Source: Toxonevra muliebris (lineage: Eukaryota > Arthropoda > Insecta > Diptera > Pallopteridae). From it: a stretch of 64,000 nt of DNA. Numbering within the stretch: position 1 is the stretch's first letter; every line of letters starts with the position of its first letter. The position numbers were made by a program, and so were the translations under genes. Shown here piece after piece: positions 48,981 to 60,526 of this stretch. Location of the stretch: the NCBI GenBank assembly GCA_963691655.1, contig OY829326.1, positions 80,779,235 to 80,843,234 of the forward strand, written 5' to 3'. A model generated the notes under the pieces. That model was not told the DNA's origin and made no database searches. It saw only the letters and a program-made list of their open reading frames with translations.

Positions 48981-51234
48981 TTTTTTTTAGGCCCATTTTG
49001 TGGTACAGTGTAATTAGTCTGAATGTATGAGAATATAAAAATAAAAGAATATTAAAAGACAACTGAAATGACATTATTCTAAGTGTGATTTTGGACCTAT
49101 TTTAGAACTGGCAGCTGTTCAGTTTTTTTTATTCACTATTCTCTGCCAAAACATAACGAACCGACTAACGTTTGATCAACTCTACCAAATTTTGGAAATT
49201 TATTCAAAAATAATTATTCATCCAATTTTCGGTCGTCATAAAGAGCCGAGTCAACATGCTCTTCGTGATCTTACGGATAAAGTCAATACAGCATACCAAC
49301 AATATGAATAAGAGTGGATATCAAAGAAAACATAGTCGCCGTAAGTTTTGATGACGTTACGTTTTTTTTTTTTTTACGTTAATGACGACCGCTGATGATT
49401 CGTTAGTTTTTCTTTCTATCATGAAATTAGACGACATGGCTTGAAATTGACCACATACCATGAAACTCAAGATTTATTGAAGAGAAAGCTAATTTTTTCA
49501 TCATTGCAACACACTAAATTTCACGACTTTGAAAGTTTAACTCCTGCCACTACTATTATTTTGCACACAGGTTAAGGCGCCCATTTACAGTTCACAGGTG
49601 GAGATTTTATAGACTGGAGTGGTCGAATTTTTTTCTTTTTCGCTTAATTGTTGTTTTTGCTTAATGGTGTTGTTATGTTATATTATTAATTAGATGAATA
49701 ATAAATGTATATAATGAAATAAAAACTATATAATTATTATGTGTATATAATATTTGTAGTCATGGTAAAATGTATTCGTGAAATTTGGCAAAAATTTCTA
49801 ATTATTTTTTGTATTTTTTTTTTTTTTTTGCAATATATGTATATATGTGTGTATGCATGTATTTGTTAGAGAAAAATTTCAACTGCGATTTGTCTTTAAG
49901 ATAGATATATGTATGTATGCATACATAAAATTTTAATACTGAAAAAACTAACGTCAGTATTACAAAATTTCAACATTCGTCATACAGAAAATTCTTCCGT
50001 CAGGAATCCATCCATGAAACATGATCGCAGTTGCTTTTCCTATCCTTTTTAATTCCTTATATCATCTTCAGTATACCGAAATGTGTATGTATGTATGTAT
50101 GTAATTCGTATAGATCATTGAATATAATATTTATAATAATAATGATAATAATAAAATACTACTACTAAATACTACGGCACTACAACTTTGCGTAAAGCGT
50201 TTCAAAAACTTCTGTTTTTTTTTCTTTTCTTTTTTTTTACCTAACAATTTTATTGCTCTACTACTAAATTAAATTTATGTGTGTAAATTGTTTGCTTAGT
50301 ATTCAAAAGTTATTGAATTATAAGTTGTAAATTAAGACCAAAAATCAAAATTATACTTCATGTATATGTATGCGTGTGTGGGTGTGTGTGTGTGAGTGGG
50401 TGTATGCATGAATTTAGGTGTATAAGGAAATGTCGTGGAACTCTCTAGGTAGTTTTTATATTTGTGGCAATTTTTAATGGCAGAAGATTTCAAAAACTTA
50501 GAACATCTCCATAACTCAAAGGCTTTAAAAACTATAGCAGCCAAAAGCCGATTTCACAAATTACTGCAACTGCAGGATTGTGAACATTATCCTGAATTAA
50601 GGATAAAATGAAGTTATAATCTTTGCCACGCAACTCAGAACGAGATTTAAATTCAGTAATAATAACTTTACGAAATTCATAAACATATGTTGAAATCGTT
50701 GTAATTTTACATTTGAAAAAGTAATTAAGGCAAGAAAAAAACATAAGTTGCCGGAAAATTGTAGGTGCTTTAAAAGTTTTTTTTTTTTTTTTTTAGAAAT
50801 ACCAATGGCGAACCGTTAGTTTGCTCGATTTTCTCAAAACTTTAAATAATATTAGTAAATAATAAGCATTAAAATAAGATTTTCTAAAATAAAATTTCGA
50901 AAAGGCGGCCCTACTTTTCGTTTGGCCAATCATCACAAAAATTTTTCAAAATATTTCAAAGGTAATTTTTCAATATGTAAAACTACACTACGCTTCAGCG
51001 CAACATTACACACACAAAAAATGAGAATCGATGTAAAAAAAAAAAAAATTCATCGCTAGTTTACATCCATCCACACTTTACAGTAATACTATAATTATAA
51101 TAATAATAATAAATTTCCGAGTTATTCTCCGGCATACGGCAATGGCCCAGTGATCTATCTCGCTCGACTTGAATCAGCGACAGCCACTACTCACTCAATC
51201 CTCATACTTGCGTAAGCACTTGTTCGTGTGGTTT
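48981..51234 (-). other. mub: probable 3' UTR and downstream sequence of the long-tail isoform
   Basis: Immediately after the stop at 51235 the transcript-sense sequence is A-rich. AATAAA-type signals are read as TTTATT on plus, for example near 50249. GT and ATGT microsatellites occur near 50090 and 50375-50405. The frames at 50332-50744 are Thr/His repeats from the GT tract and chance. The true cleavage site cannot be fixed by eye. Confidence 0.45.
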
Positions 51235-51856
51235 TTAATAGGGATTGAATTTATTGCGCACCTTTTCACTTTCGGCATTACCACTATCTGAATTGTGATT
51301 GTGATTGCGAAAGCGGGACGATGCATAGTTCTTGGAACGATGCACGCCAGTGGTCTGTATTGGTGGGCCGCCCAGTGTTGCTAAGCCGCCCAATAGATCG
51401 GATAATCCACCGAGTGCGCTCAAGCTTGATAGAGCATTAAGTGCGCCTGGTTTGGTCAATAGCTGCGCCAATGGTATGGCCGAGGCCAATGAACTGACAG
51501 TGGCAGCAGTTGTGGCCACTGATAAGGGATTGGGTACAATGCTTGTGTTGGATGATGTTGTATTATTGGAATTTAATGAACTATTGACGTTGTTGCTGCC
51601 TGTTGTTGTTGGGGATGTGTTGCTGCTGCTGCTGTTGGAATTGGAATTTATATTTGAATTCGAGTTATTAATGCTGCTGTTGTTGCTATTATTATTACTG
51701 CTGCTGCTGCCTAAAGTTGATGTCAGATTTGCTGCTGCATTATTGATGCTGCTGGTGTTGTTGTTATTATTTGCATTTTGGCCGCCGGCCGTGGCCGTAT
51801 TAATGCCATTTGCTCCATTGCTCGCCTCTTGGAGATTGGCCTTCTGCAGTTCAACG
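51235..51856 (-). CDS. mub: mub C-terminal exon, Asn/Ser-rich long tail
   Basis: An acceptor (CCCTTTTACAG) at 51857-51858 precedes C GTT GAA CTG. With the KH3 exon's trailing AG this gives Ser-Val-Glu-Leu-Gln-Lys (SVELQKANLQEASNGANG). The frame stays open for 206 more residues to TAA at 51235-51237. The tail runs from a short helix-like stretch into a low-complexity region of Asn, Ser and Thr runs (about residues 20-115). Then comes an Ala/Leu-rich hydrophobic part (ATTAATVSSLASAIPLAQLL) with Gly-Leu repeats, and a basic, His/Asn-containing end (NYASSRFRNHNHN, ending NKFNPY). Such tails in PCBP-type proteins serve protein interaction or condensate behaviour; that is inference. A CU-repeat (51871-51896 complement) precedes the acceptor. 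An opposite-strand 176-codon Leu-rich frame is just the antisense of these repeats. Confidence 0.93.
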
Positions 51857-52466
51857 CTGTAAAAGGGATAAAGAGAGAGAGAGAAAGAGAAAAAAGGACA
51901 ATAGGATATTGTTTGTATGGTGATGATAAGGTTTTAGTCGTATCGGTGATGACTGTTTTATATTTGGTGATGATTTTGTGGAATTGAGTTGGTATTTCAT
52001 TTATTTATTTTATTTTTTTTTTTTAATTTTCGCAATTTAAAATTTTTTAAATTTTTTTATTTTGTGGGTTAAGGAGGGAATTTGGTGGATATTTTAGGAG
52101 GGTTTAAGTTTTTGTGCGGCGTTCATTGTAATGCGGGAAATGGAATAAAGAAAACAAAAACAACTGATTGAATGCAAGAAAAATATATACAGAGAAAAAA
52201 AAATAAATTCTTTAAAATTAAGTGAAGCCCACATCCCTTAATAAGTCAAAAGCTTTAACCCTACATAATCTGATTGTATTTTGAGTTATGCTGGTGTTTC
52301 AAAGCGTCAAAGGGAAGACGTTTTGTTTGAATGACAGCTCAATGCGTTAGCGCATACTGGGACGAAATCCAAAAAAGCTGGTAAAACATGAAAATCCCTA
52401 TAAAAATGTATGTATTTAGGTGTTTTCAAAGTCGACTTTTGTTAAACATAGTTTTATCTACATTAA

Positions 52467-53133
52467 CCCTTTCGGTGCCATTGTCACAAGATTAATTTTT
52501 TGTTGTTTTTTAATCAATTTTTATAAATTTAGGGTTTTTGGAAAGAGAATTGATGGTTCTTTAATTCCAATTAAAAAAATTTATGAAAAGTTTTTAGGTA
52601 ACGGTACTGTATCAAACCAAAGTGAAAAAATTGTTTTTTTTTTTGGTTAATTTTCAATCGCTTACAATTTTTACAAAATTTGTCCAAATACACCAAATTT
52701 GATTTTCCTTATTTTTAACATTTTGTTTATTTTTTTTGGAAACACAAGTTTTGCTATGGGTCTCCGGTGACCCTAAGATCTTCAATGGAAACTTTTAAGA
52801 ACTTTTTACAATGAATTGGGGGTCGAATAATGCGAATCTGGACTCGGTTTTGCTCTATCGGTTCTAGTTTCCTTACGGTCAAGAAAGGTTTAAGTCAAAA
52901 ATTAATACTAAGTTGCACGAATTGGTCTAACTTACACACAATACTAAGTTATTTTGTCTATCTTAAAAAAAAATATCTAATAAAGATTTACAGAAAAAGT
53001 TCATTAAAAATTCCCATTGAGGGCCACATGGTCATTGGTGACCCATGAAAGTTCAGGCCTTCAGAGACGCAAAATGTCTGTTTTTATTCACTTTTGCTTT
53101 AATTCTTCTGGTTTCCTTACGGTTCCGAAAGGG
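52467..53133. mobile_element. TTAA-flanked MITE (piggyBac-like), family B
   Basis: It begins CCCTTTCGGTGCC and ends GGTTCCGAAAGGG, with TTAA on both sides (52463-52466 and 53134-53137). The perfect part of the terminal repeat is 9 bases. At 667 bp it has no transposase. An inner phrase (TTTCCTTACGGTCAAGAAAG) is repeated in diverged form near the right end. It lies in the mub intron. Confidence 0.8.
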
Positions 53134-53419
53134 TTAAAATAATTGAAGGAGGGGCGTTGAGGTCGCTGGTTACAAATTCGATATAAGATCTTCAAAAACA
53201 ACAAAATGGCGGTCTCAAAATGGAGTATTTTATTCTTTTTACATATAATTTACTTAATAAGAGGTTTCAAATTTTGAAATCAGATTAGGAAAAAATGGCC
53301 TACCTTTCGCAGACTGCCAGCTTTTTGGATTTTTTCCCCAGTGTGTGGTAGACCAAAATTTAAAATTATATCACCTCGGATCAAAACACACTCCCCTTTT
53401 TATTAGAGGCTGAGTATTG

Positions 53420-53705
53420 CTGAGAATAGTATTATTTTTCATATATGCACCATAAACACCTGATATTATTCTAAGAATTTTCGATTGAGAACATTGAAGC
53501 TTCCTAGAGTTGAACAGTAGACGCCCATATGGGCTTAATAATAACCTTGTAGGTATAACAGCAATTTATACTTGTGAACTGAATTCTGATTTCTTGTTTA
53601 TGAAAATATTGATTTGAGTTTTTGTAGCTTCGACATGTTTTGCCCATGTGAGGTTACGATCAAGATGAATATCGAGATATTTGCTGTCAAGTCATTGGGA
53701 AATAG
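53420..53705 (-). pseudogene. jockey-type reverse transcriptase fragment
   Basis: On the minus strand it reads KYLDIHLDRNLTWAKHVEAT, the thumb-adjacent landmark of jockey-like RTs. Frameshifted remains follow: IKPIWAS-like and VQLWEA-like words, then SQSKILRIISGVY. There are stops and at least two frameshifts. No 5' part or poly-A tail is apparent. It is distinct in sequence from the relic at 23378-24143. Confidence 0.8.
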
Positions 53706-55244
53706 TTTTTCTTTAATTAACGGTGGTGGGCAAATGTCTTTTCTTAGACCAACTGAAGGGATATAAGTCTAAAGGGTCTAAGTGCCGAAAGCATTGAACG
53801 AAGATATAACAAAATTCCAGCCCTTCAATTATGGTATGTGTGTGCATTTGGATTCCTTAATTCTAATTCCCTATTAAACCAACCATTTGCCCAGGGAATA
53901 CGGTGATCTTAATTATACAAATGGAATATACGTGACTAATACATTGAAGTATTTCGATAATTGCTTAAAGATCGACATTCTTACATTGTAACTACTACAT
54001 ACATTATATTTTTTATAACTAAATTGTATTGCTTCATATTTAATTTTTTTGTTTTCAAATTGATCGATACTTTGCTGCATTCAAAAAGTTGTTTGTTTTT
54101 TTTATTTATTTTGTGGAAGTTTCTAGGGATGAAGGAAATAATTTTGCGTTGTTCTGGCTCCAATTTCCATATCTAGAGTGCGATGTTGTTTTTTTTTTTT
54201 TTGTATATTGTACATATTTGCCTTGAGTTTTAGTCTCTAGTTCCATTGTTAACATTCAACTGCAAATTGCAGTTTGCGATGTTTTTACATTATTTCTAAT
54301 TGTAAGTAAAAAAAAAAAAGGTTTTTGTTTCGAAGAATTTGTAAAAATAATGGATACTTGGGAATGTAAATTGGATGTGGATTTAAATATTATTGTTTTG
54401 TTTATATATTTGCAGTGGGATATTTTTGCAGTGGAATTTACAGGGAATTGTTTGAGTTTTTTCTTTTTCAAGTTCGAGGAGTTCGAAATGAATGTACGAT
54501 TTTTAGCATGAATGTTGATTGAAGAGAAAGGGGCACAAAAATTAAAAGGTTTTTAACGAGAGTCTCAACGAAAAATAACAATAAGATTTGTATTAAATTA
54601 AAATAAATCAAGGTTTAATCAAACTATGAGGACTGATTTCAATACAGAATATTAAAGTAAAAATAAAGAAGTAGCGAAGAAGTCGACATGGTGAGTGTGG
54701 TTAAAAACCCTTTAATATATATGTATGTAGCTTGCTTGCTGAATTGCTGACTTGCTAAATTCTAAATAAATTAGTAGTAAATAGTTCAAGGCTAGTAAAT
54801 ATTGATGTAAGGGTAATACTTTCTAAATCTGCAAGCAGTTATTGTCAAAATAACGCTTAAAAGTGTTTTGCTCAGTTTTTGATTATTGTTTTTGTTTTAA
54901 TTTAGTGCCTACGTATAATACGATATATAGAAGGGTATATGTTCAAAGTACATTGCCTATACATATGTACTTTGGAACAATTCTAGAACGCGCTTTCCAA
55001 ATTATTGAATTATCTTCATTTTCATTGGTTCAATTCATTAAAATAACATCAAAGAACCTCCTTATACCGCATCATTTTACATAAATTAATAGCAAATTAA
55101 TTAAGTGTGTATTAAACAGCGTTCAGTGTTTTTGTATTGTCAATTAACAATTCAATTCGACAAAATTTACTCACATTGAAAGTGAGAGAGAAAGAGACAA
55201 CAAGCAGTAGGTAGGTAGAAATAGAAATTTTGTTAACAACTTAC

Positions 55245-55512
55245 CTCATATTGATTAAGTATTGAGCCAATGCAACCGAATCTGGATTGCCACTGATAGT
55301 GATGGTACGATCAGTGTTACCACCCTCGCGTTCTTCGCAATTCGAAATACGTATCATTGCACCGGAGATTTGACGTATTTCGGCAATTTTGGTGCCACCC
55401 TTACCAATAATGCAACCAATTAAATCATTTGATACGGTCATTTCGTGTTGTTGCTGTTGCGCACGATTTGCATTTGCTGTACGAAGTTGAGAGCCAGCCA
55501 AAGCAGCCAAAG
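55245..55512 (-). CDS. mub: mub exon with third KH domain
   Basis: This 268-base internal exon runs from an ATAG acceptor to an ATGAG|GTAAGT donor. It enters in phase 1 (completing GCT after the G of the upstream exon) and leaves in phase 2. It encodes an Ala/Leu-rich lead (ALAALAGSQLRTANANRAQQ) and a type I KH domain. Landmarks are HEMTVSNDLIGCIIGKGG with the GKGG nucleic-acid-binding loop, then TKIAEIRQISGAMIRISN, a variable loop (EEREGGNTDR) and the last strand and helix (TITISGNPDSVALAQYLINM). All residues expected of a working KH fold are present. In PCBP/hnRNP-K-like proteins this domain binds C-rich single-stranded RNA. A CU-repeat (55541-55562 complement) lies 30-50 bases before the acceptor. 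The exon's phase-2 end permits splicing to exons at 51856, 39127 and possibly 9250. The symbol rests on strong resemblance to fly mub. Confidence 0.95.
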
Positions 55513-56898
55513 CTATTGAAATAGTGGGAAAAAGATGCGGAGAGAAAGAGAGAGAGAGAGAGAAAAAAATGTTAAAAACTGAATTTATAATTATGGCATG
55601 AAATGATTTTATTCTATTATTATGGCCGATCCCCATATCGGCCACATGAAAAAAGCCCTAGTATCACTTGTCGTTCTGACTTATAAAACAAGCCGAAAAA
55701 TTAAAATGCGTCGTTTGGCCTCAAGCGATTGTCCATTAGCACAATAATTTCAAGAAAGATATTGTTCTGCAGGAAACTGATATTATAGAACTTTTGGCCA
55801 AATTACTGTCTGCGAAGATTTAAAAGCAATTGCCCTTAAGTATTTAATAATTTCGCCAACGTCAGTACCATCCGAGAGTAAATTCGACAGCAGGTATTAA
55901 CGTATCAATATTTGTCGATAATATCGTTAAGTTTTTCAAAAGTATCCACATTTGCCGGCAAGCTTCGGGACCGTTATTTCCCATTCCAAGTAAAAACGAT
56001 GAAAATAGTTCGAATTACAGGATATTTTGAATCGACATAAAGAGGTTTTCAAACTTGAATGAAAGAATATGGTATATATGAAAAGTTTTAGTCAAGTGGG
56101 CGTGGCATTTGCCATACGGCTCTAATGAGTTTTTGGCCATATCTTTGAGACCATTTTCAGTACACTACTGAGATTTGGTTGGTTGGTAATGCCATGCCAA
56201 ATGCAGGTGGGAGAACGGGGCGCGGCACCTTCCATATAACGTGAGTTTTCATTTTTGGATAACTCAGGAAGTATTTGCGGAGCATCTGCCAATGGAATTC
56301 TGTTAAAATAATATGGGGGAGGATTTATTCAAATGAATTGTTAAAATGCCACATCTGGGGAAATATAGTAAGACAATGAAAGCGAAGTGGATTTGACACC
56401 TCCCATACAAACGAAATGCTTGAAACGGATGTGGGGAACATTGGACCGAAATATAATGAACTAACTAGAAGAATGTTGACGCTAGTGATGTTATGGACGT
56501 CAGTTTAGCGGTTGCTAAACTGACGTCAAAAGCTAACTTTCGCGAAAATTACACTAATTTTTCGCATGTACCGAATGCAAATGCAGACATCCTTTAGATC
56601 AGTAGTTGACACTATTGGACAAATGGGAGTAGAACTACCCATGTAAGCTATATGAATTATAAGTACAATAATTAAGTTAAGACCGGAGGTTGCTGAGCTC
56701 TTATGGCCATTTCTTTTACATATGATTTGATGCTGTATTTTTTGTATTACCGAAACTTTGCTCGGGCTGAGAAAAATCTTTATGGTTACTAGCCACTAAC
56801 CAGGTAAAATCAAGCTTGCAGTTTTTGGATATTACATGAGTGGCTCTTAAGAATGGTGAATGGATGGACGATCAAAGCTTTAAGCTCCGAATCAAATA

Positions 56899-57338
56899 CC
56901 AGTTTCGCCAAAAAGAAATAAAAAAAAATTATTCAGATAATTAAAGATACAAGTTTTTTCATCTAAATCTATATTGTCCCCTACAAAGAAATCCCAATCG
57001 ACTGCAACACACTTATGCCAGCATTTGATCCAATCCTCGAAACATTTTTTAAAATCGGTTTTCGGTATGTCCATCAGTGCTTCTTGAGATTTTTCTCAAT
57101 CGTTGCCGAAACACTTTTCCAACACTCCCAACGTTCGCGCACCATTAAATCAGTTTTTTACGTAATATTTAATACAAGTTCGTAGTATCGTAAAAAATCG
57201 CCAACACACACAGAGATAGATGCACTCTTGGCTACGTAACTTTTGCAAATGTCAAGCTATGACGCTAAGATTTAGAGGGAATATCAACAACAGATGTACC
57301 AACTTAACAAAATTCCGGAAAGTTTTTGATCAAGGTGG
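56899..57338 (-). mobile_element. mariner deletion derivative, same family as 24868-25697
   Basis: In the minus orientation it begins CCACCTTGATCAAAAACTTT after TA and shares the 5' untranslated part of the 24.9 kb copy almost base for base. It then jumps from the N-terminal coding part (TTTCGGCAACGATT) straight to the C-terminal part. The opposite end (complement of CCAGTTTCGCCAAAAAG) is a degenerate terminal repeat, also at TA. At 440 bp it retains no catalytic block. Confidence 0.88.
56937..57150 (-). pseudogene. mariner transposase, both ends fused by deletion
   Basis: The N-terminal reading is cut after about 20 residues and joined to the C-terminus, which reads MDIPKTDFKKCFEDWIKCWH, then KCVAVDWDFF and VGDNIDLDE. 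In the 24.9 kb copy the corresponding text is IPKTEYTNFFEDWIKRWH, so the two copies are separately diverged members of one family. No catalytic Asp remains. Confidence 0.85.
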
Positions 57339-57731
57339 TATAGCTTAATGGCACTTTATTGGGCATCCCCCTTGGTTCTCGAAACTGCAACGGTATAGCA
57401 GTGAGATGTTAAACCGTTGAGCAGTTGTTGTGTAACTATTCGACCCCGCAAGTTTACTGAAGTTTAATTTATCAAATTCATAAGCTAAATGTAAAATATC
57501 CTTCACACGGAGACAAATGGCCGCAATTGAACGGAACATTCAAGTAAGAACCTCGTGGTCAACACGCCAATTCGAAATTTCATATTTTTATATTAATGTT
57601 TGTGGCAATAAAAGAGAGTCGCTTAAGTCGACATAAGAAGAAATTGAATATACCCTTTCGGACATAAACTACTCTGTCACATTGCCACAGATATAAATAA
57701 CCAATATTTAAGTTTAAATAATTATACTAAC

Positions 57732-57816
57732 CTGTTGGATTTAGACCGCCAGTATTGGCTGGTGTCATGCCAGCCAAGCCCAAAGCAGCCAAGCTTGCCA
57801 ATGGATTTTTAGCAAC
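57732..57816 (-). CDS. mub: mub linker exon (VAKNPLASLAALGLAG)
   Basis: An 85-base internal exon has an ACTTTAG acceptor and an ACAG|GTTAG donor. It enters in phase 0 and leaves with one base, giving 28 residues: VAKNPLASLAALGLAGMTPA then NTGGLNPT. It is too short for an open-frame scan but fits exactly between the exon ending IPD and the KH3 exon starting (G)CT TTG. It is part of the Ala/Leu/Gly-rich linker between KH2 and KH3, with no fold of its own expected. The donor GTTAG is weaker than the others, so this exon could be skipped. Skipping would shift the frame, because 85 is not a multiple of three. Confidence 0.9.
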
Positions 57817-60388
57817 CTAAAGTAAAAACAAGTGGAAAAACAGAAACAAATTACTTATTATTAAAGAAAAAAAAAGTTGTCATTTCTAAAATAAATATAT
57901 AGGGTATATATTTATTTACAAAAGAACAAACACAACGATAGCAACAAAAACGAAATTATTAATAGAGAATGCAGTCAAGAAATCAATAAAATATACACAA
58001 AGTTTAAAAATATTGCAGAGATTTGTAATTTACATAAAAGAATAACAAAAACAAGAGAATTAAAGGAAAAGGAAATAATACTATAAAAAGAAATTTTATT
58101 TATTTTTTTATTTGAAAAAAAAGACGATAATTTTTATGTTATTTGCATTGAGTGTTGCTGTTTTAGATTTGTAGGTGGTAGAGGGGAAGGGATTTACTTG
58201 CTATGACACAAAGATATACGTTTGATGAAACTTGATAGAAAAACATTTTGTAACTAATTATTTATAATAGAATAAAAAGGAGCAAGTAGAAGTGTGTGTA
58301 TGTGAGTGAGTCTGAATCGCTCGCCAGTAAACACAAGCGAAAAAATTTTTAGGTAAAGGTGAAAGGGATTGGAACGCGTCGGATTACAAAGAATTGCACC
58401 AATGACCTACAGCAATAATTTTAAATTATTTTTTCTTTGCATTTATTTCAAAAGCTGCAAAATGCAAAATTAATTTAAAATTCATAATTCAAAGAAAAGA
58501 AATTTATTTATACATCAAAAAAGAAGAAGAAAAGTAAAAGTAATATTAAATTATTGAGATGAAGTTAAGTTTCATAAATTAATGAACTTTGTGTTATTGT
58601 GGAATTGTAATTGTTTATGAATGTGTGTGTATGTGTTCTATATTTATGTATGTGAGTGTGTGTGTGTATCAACATATTCAAAACAAAAACTTACACCACA
58701 AATATTTTTTTTAACATGCTTTTTTCATGAAAATAAACTCAATGCAGATTAATACTAGTAAAATGGGCGTAGAGGGGTAAAGGTTTACATAAAAGAGGAA
58801 TTGAAAAGGGGGAGATAAAAATGTTGAACATATTTAGCAACACCATAAACAAAATTAATAAAACTTGTTGAATTTTTTTTTTTTTTTAACTTTGCTGCTT
58901 TTCTAAAACATTTACAAACTAGAAACTGTTGTAATAAGGGGAGGAGTAAGGGGAACAGAGACACACACATTAAGGACATACAACAAACAACTAAAAACTA
59001 ATCGTAAACAGATGCAATCATAAACAAACAAAAAAAAAATAACGCATTTCCACCATATGGAAAGCACAATCAACAATGTGAAGTTACAAAATGAAGGGGT
59101 GGCAACTGGATGGATGGGTGAATCTAGTAGCTACTAATAGGGGTGGTGGGGGTCGAGTCTGGCAAACTATCAAGTAGATAAGAAACATTAAATACTTTTT
59201 TAAATTTTTATGATTTTTCAAATCACAACTAGAAGTGAATTTATATTTATACTTTAAGAAAAATCACTATAAAAATTCAAGGAAAACTTCGAAACTTGAT
59301 TTCCAATGCTCACAACATCGTGGATCAATAAAAAGTTGTTTTTGTTGAATATATTCTGCCATATTGCCGAAAAAGCTTTCAAGTATTCGAAGATCCTACT
59401 ACAGTATTGAAAGTCATGCATTGATCAATACATTGCTGAGACTTGATTTGTTTGAGATTAAAATACAAATCGCTCGTTTGCTGCGGCACTTTATAACCCA
59501 TGAAAATTCGAGTTAAGTATGCAGAACTAACTGTTATTTAATACTTTACCTTGTGTAAAAAATAGAATGAGTATCTTATAAACTCTTCTTGTAAGACGAT
59601 TATTGCGTTTTACGGAGTAGTAGATCATTGAAAATTTTAAATGCGATATGCGGAAATAACTATTATATACTTCTTTATTGTGCAAAAAAAAATTAAATAA
59701 AAAAAAACATTACGAACTCTCATAAGAATTCTCCTCGTGAGAAGGAAGTGTATCGTTATTGTGTTCTACCGAGTGGTAGTTCATTTAAATTTCGAATACT
59801 TGTTTCTTTTTTTACTTCTCACAGCGAGTGATTTAACATACACCTTTTTTTTGTTACCGATCACTAACTCTGCAAAAGTAAACACCATCAATGATTAATA
59901 TTAGTACCGTCAATATGGCAAGAGAAACAATACTATGTATAAAATAATATTATGAACTCATTAGAAATTTAATAGATTGCAATGCAAATTGAATTCTAGG
60001 TAGTTTGTAACTTATCTACTTCTTTTCGCTTTTGCTTGTTGCCTGAATGAAGTATATTAAAATACAATTGTGTTGTTCGATGGATGTTGATGATGGGGAG
60101 CAGGCACCAGAAATACACAAAAAACTAGAAATGTTCAAGAAAATCAAACTAAAAACACGCTACTAAGTATAAAAGGATACAAAGAACAAGATTCCAAACA
60201 TTATCATTAGAAAATTACAAAAGGGGTTTGGAAGGGGGGCGGGGGGGGGGGGGTGAATGTATACATAGTCCGAGCAGGGGTGTAATTTATTTTACGTTGG
60301 GGTATTGTGATGGGCGGAGGTGGAGTAGAAGGGGTTCATACATTATGAAAATTATTTGTTCTATTCAACCAAAACTCACAAAACTCAC
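57817..60388 (-). other. mub: mub intron
   Basis: Bounded by GTGAGT donor at 60388 and TTTAG acceptor at 57817-57818. It is AT-rich with GT/GTAT microsatellites (58620-58670) and C-rich tracts in transcript sense at 60234-60253 and 59140-59155. No exon or TE ends were recognised. Confidence 0.85.
60234..60253 (-). promoter_or_regulatory. poly(C) tract in transcript sense within a mub intron
   Basis: Plus-strand G6-C-G13 gives C13-G-C6 in the mub pre-mRNA, 135 bases after the 60388 donor. PCBP-family KH proteins bind such tracts, so this is a candidate site for self-binding. Function is inference; the tract itself is plain. Confidence 0.4.
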
Positions 60389-60526
60389 ATCGGGAATATG
60401 CTGTAGGTGATGGTGTGCTGGTACCGCTCCTTGTAAATGTGCCCCCTTTAATAAAGGATCCGTCAAACCTGAAATACCAGCATGTAGACCACCGGTAGCC
60501 AAAGCAAGTGGAAATACTGGACAGGT
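60389..60526 (-). CDS. mub: mub linker exon (CPVFPLALATGGLHAG)
   Basis: A 138-base internal exon lies between a TATCTAG acceptor and a GAT|GTGAGT donor, with phase 0 at both ends. It gives 46 residues: TCPVFPLALATGGLHAGISG, then LTDPLLKGAHLQGAVPAHHH and LQHIPD. It joins in frame to the VAKNPLASL exon at 57816. This is part of the long linker between KH2 and KH3, with a His cluster near its end and Gly/Ala/Leu-rich composition. Because its length is a multiple of three it could be a cassette exon without breaking the frame. A poly(C) run lies 135 bases downstream in the next intron. The upstream partner exon (KH2 side) is not in the window. Confidence 0.9.

Larger units (their letters stand above)
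51857..55244 (-). other. mub: mub intron between KH3 and the long-tail exon
   Basis: The intron is bounded by GTAAGT at 55244 and ACAG at 51857. It holds a TTAA-flanked MITE (52467-53133) and a jockey-type relic (53420-53700). Otherwise it is AT-rich with no further exon that I can support. Confidence 0.85.
55513..57731 (-). other. mub: mub intron with a deleted mariner
   Basis: Bounded by GTTAG-type donor at 57731 and the ATAG acceptor at 55513-55514. It contains the mariner derivative at 56899-57338. No additional exon is seen. Confidence 0.85.

Noticed and set aside
50332..50544. His/Thr repeat frame (HTPTHTHTPTHAY)
   Set aside because: It is the translation of a GT/GTGG microsatellite at 50375-50405.
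51235..51519. Start codon at 51519 (MATTAATV) as an independent small gene
   Set aside because: The same frame is open upstream to the acceptor at 51856, and that codon reads as Val-Ala-Thr-Thr context within the continuous tail; no separate gene is needed.
51332..51862. 176-codon plus-strand frame rich in Leu, Val and Ala
   Set aside because: It is the antisense of the Asn/Ser/Thr codon repeats of the mub long-tail exon, which has splice sites and phase support on the minus strand.
55513..55645. Upstream extension of the KH3 frame with a Met start at 55645
   Set aside because: The extension is intron: it contains the CU-repeat tract and reads Ser/Leu/Phe repeats. The ATAG acceptor at 55513-55514 joins in phase to the exon at 57732.
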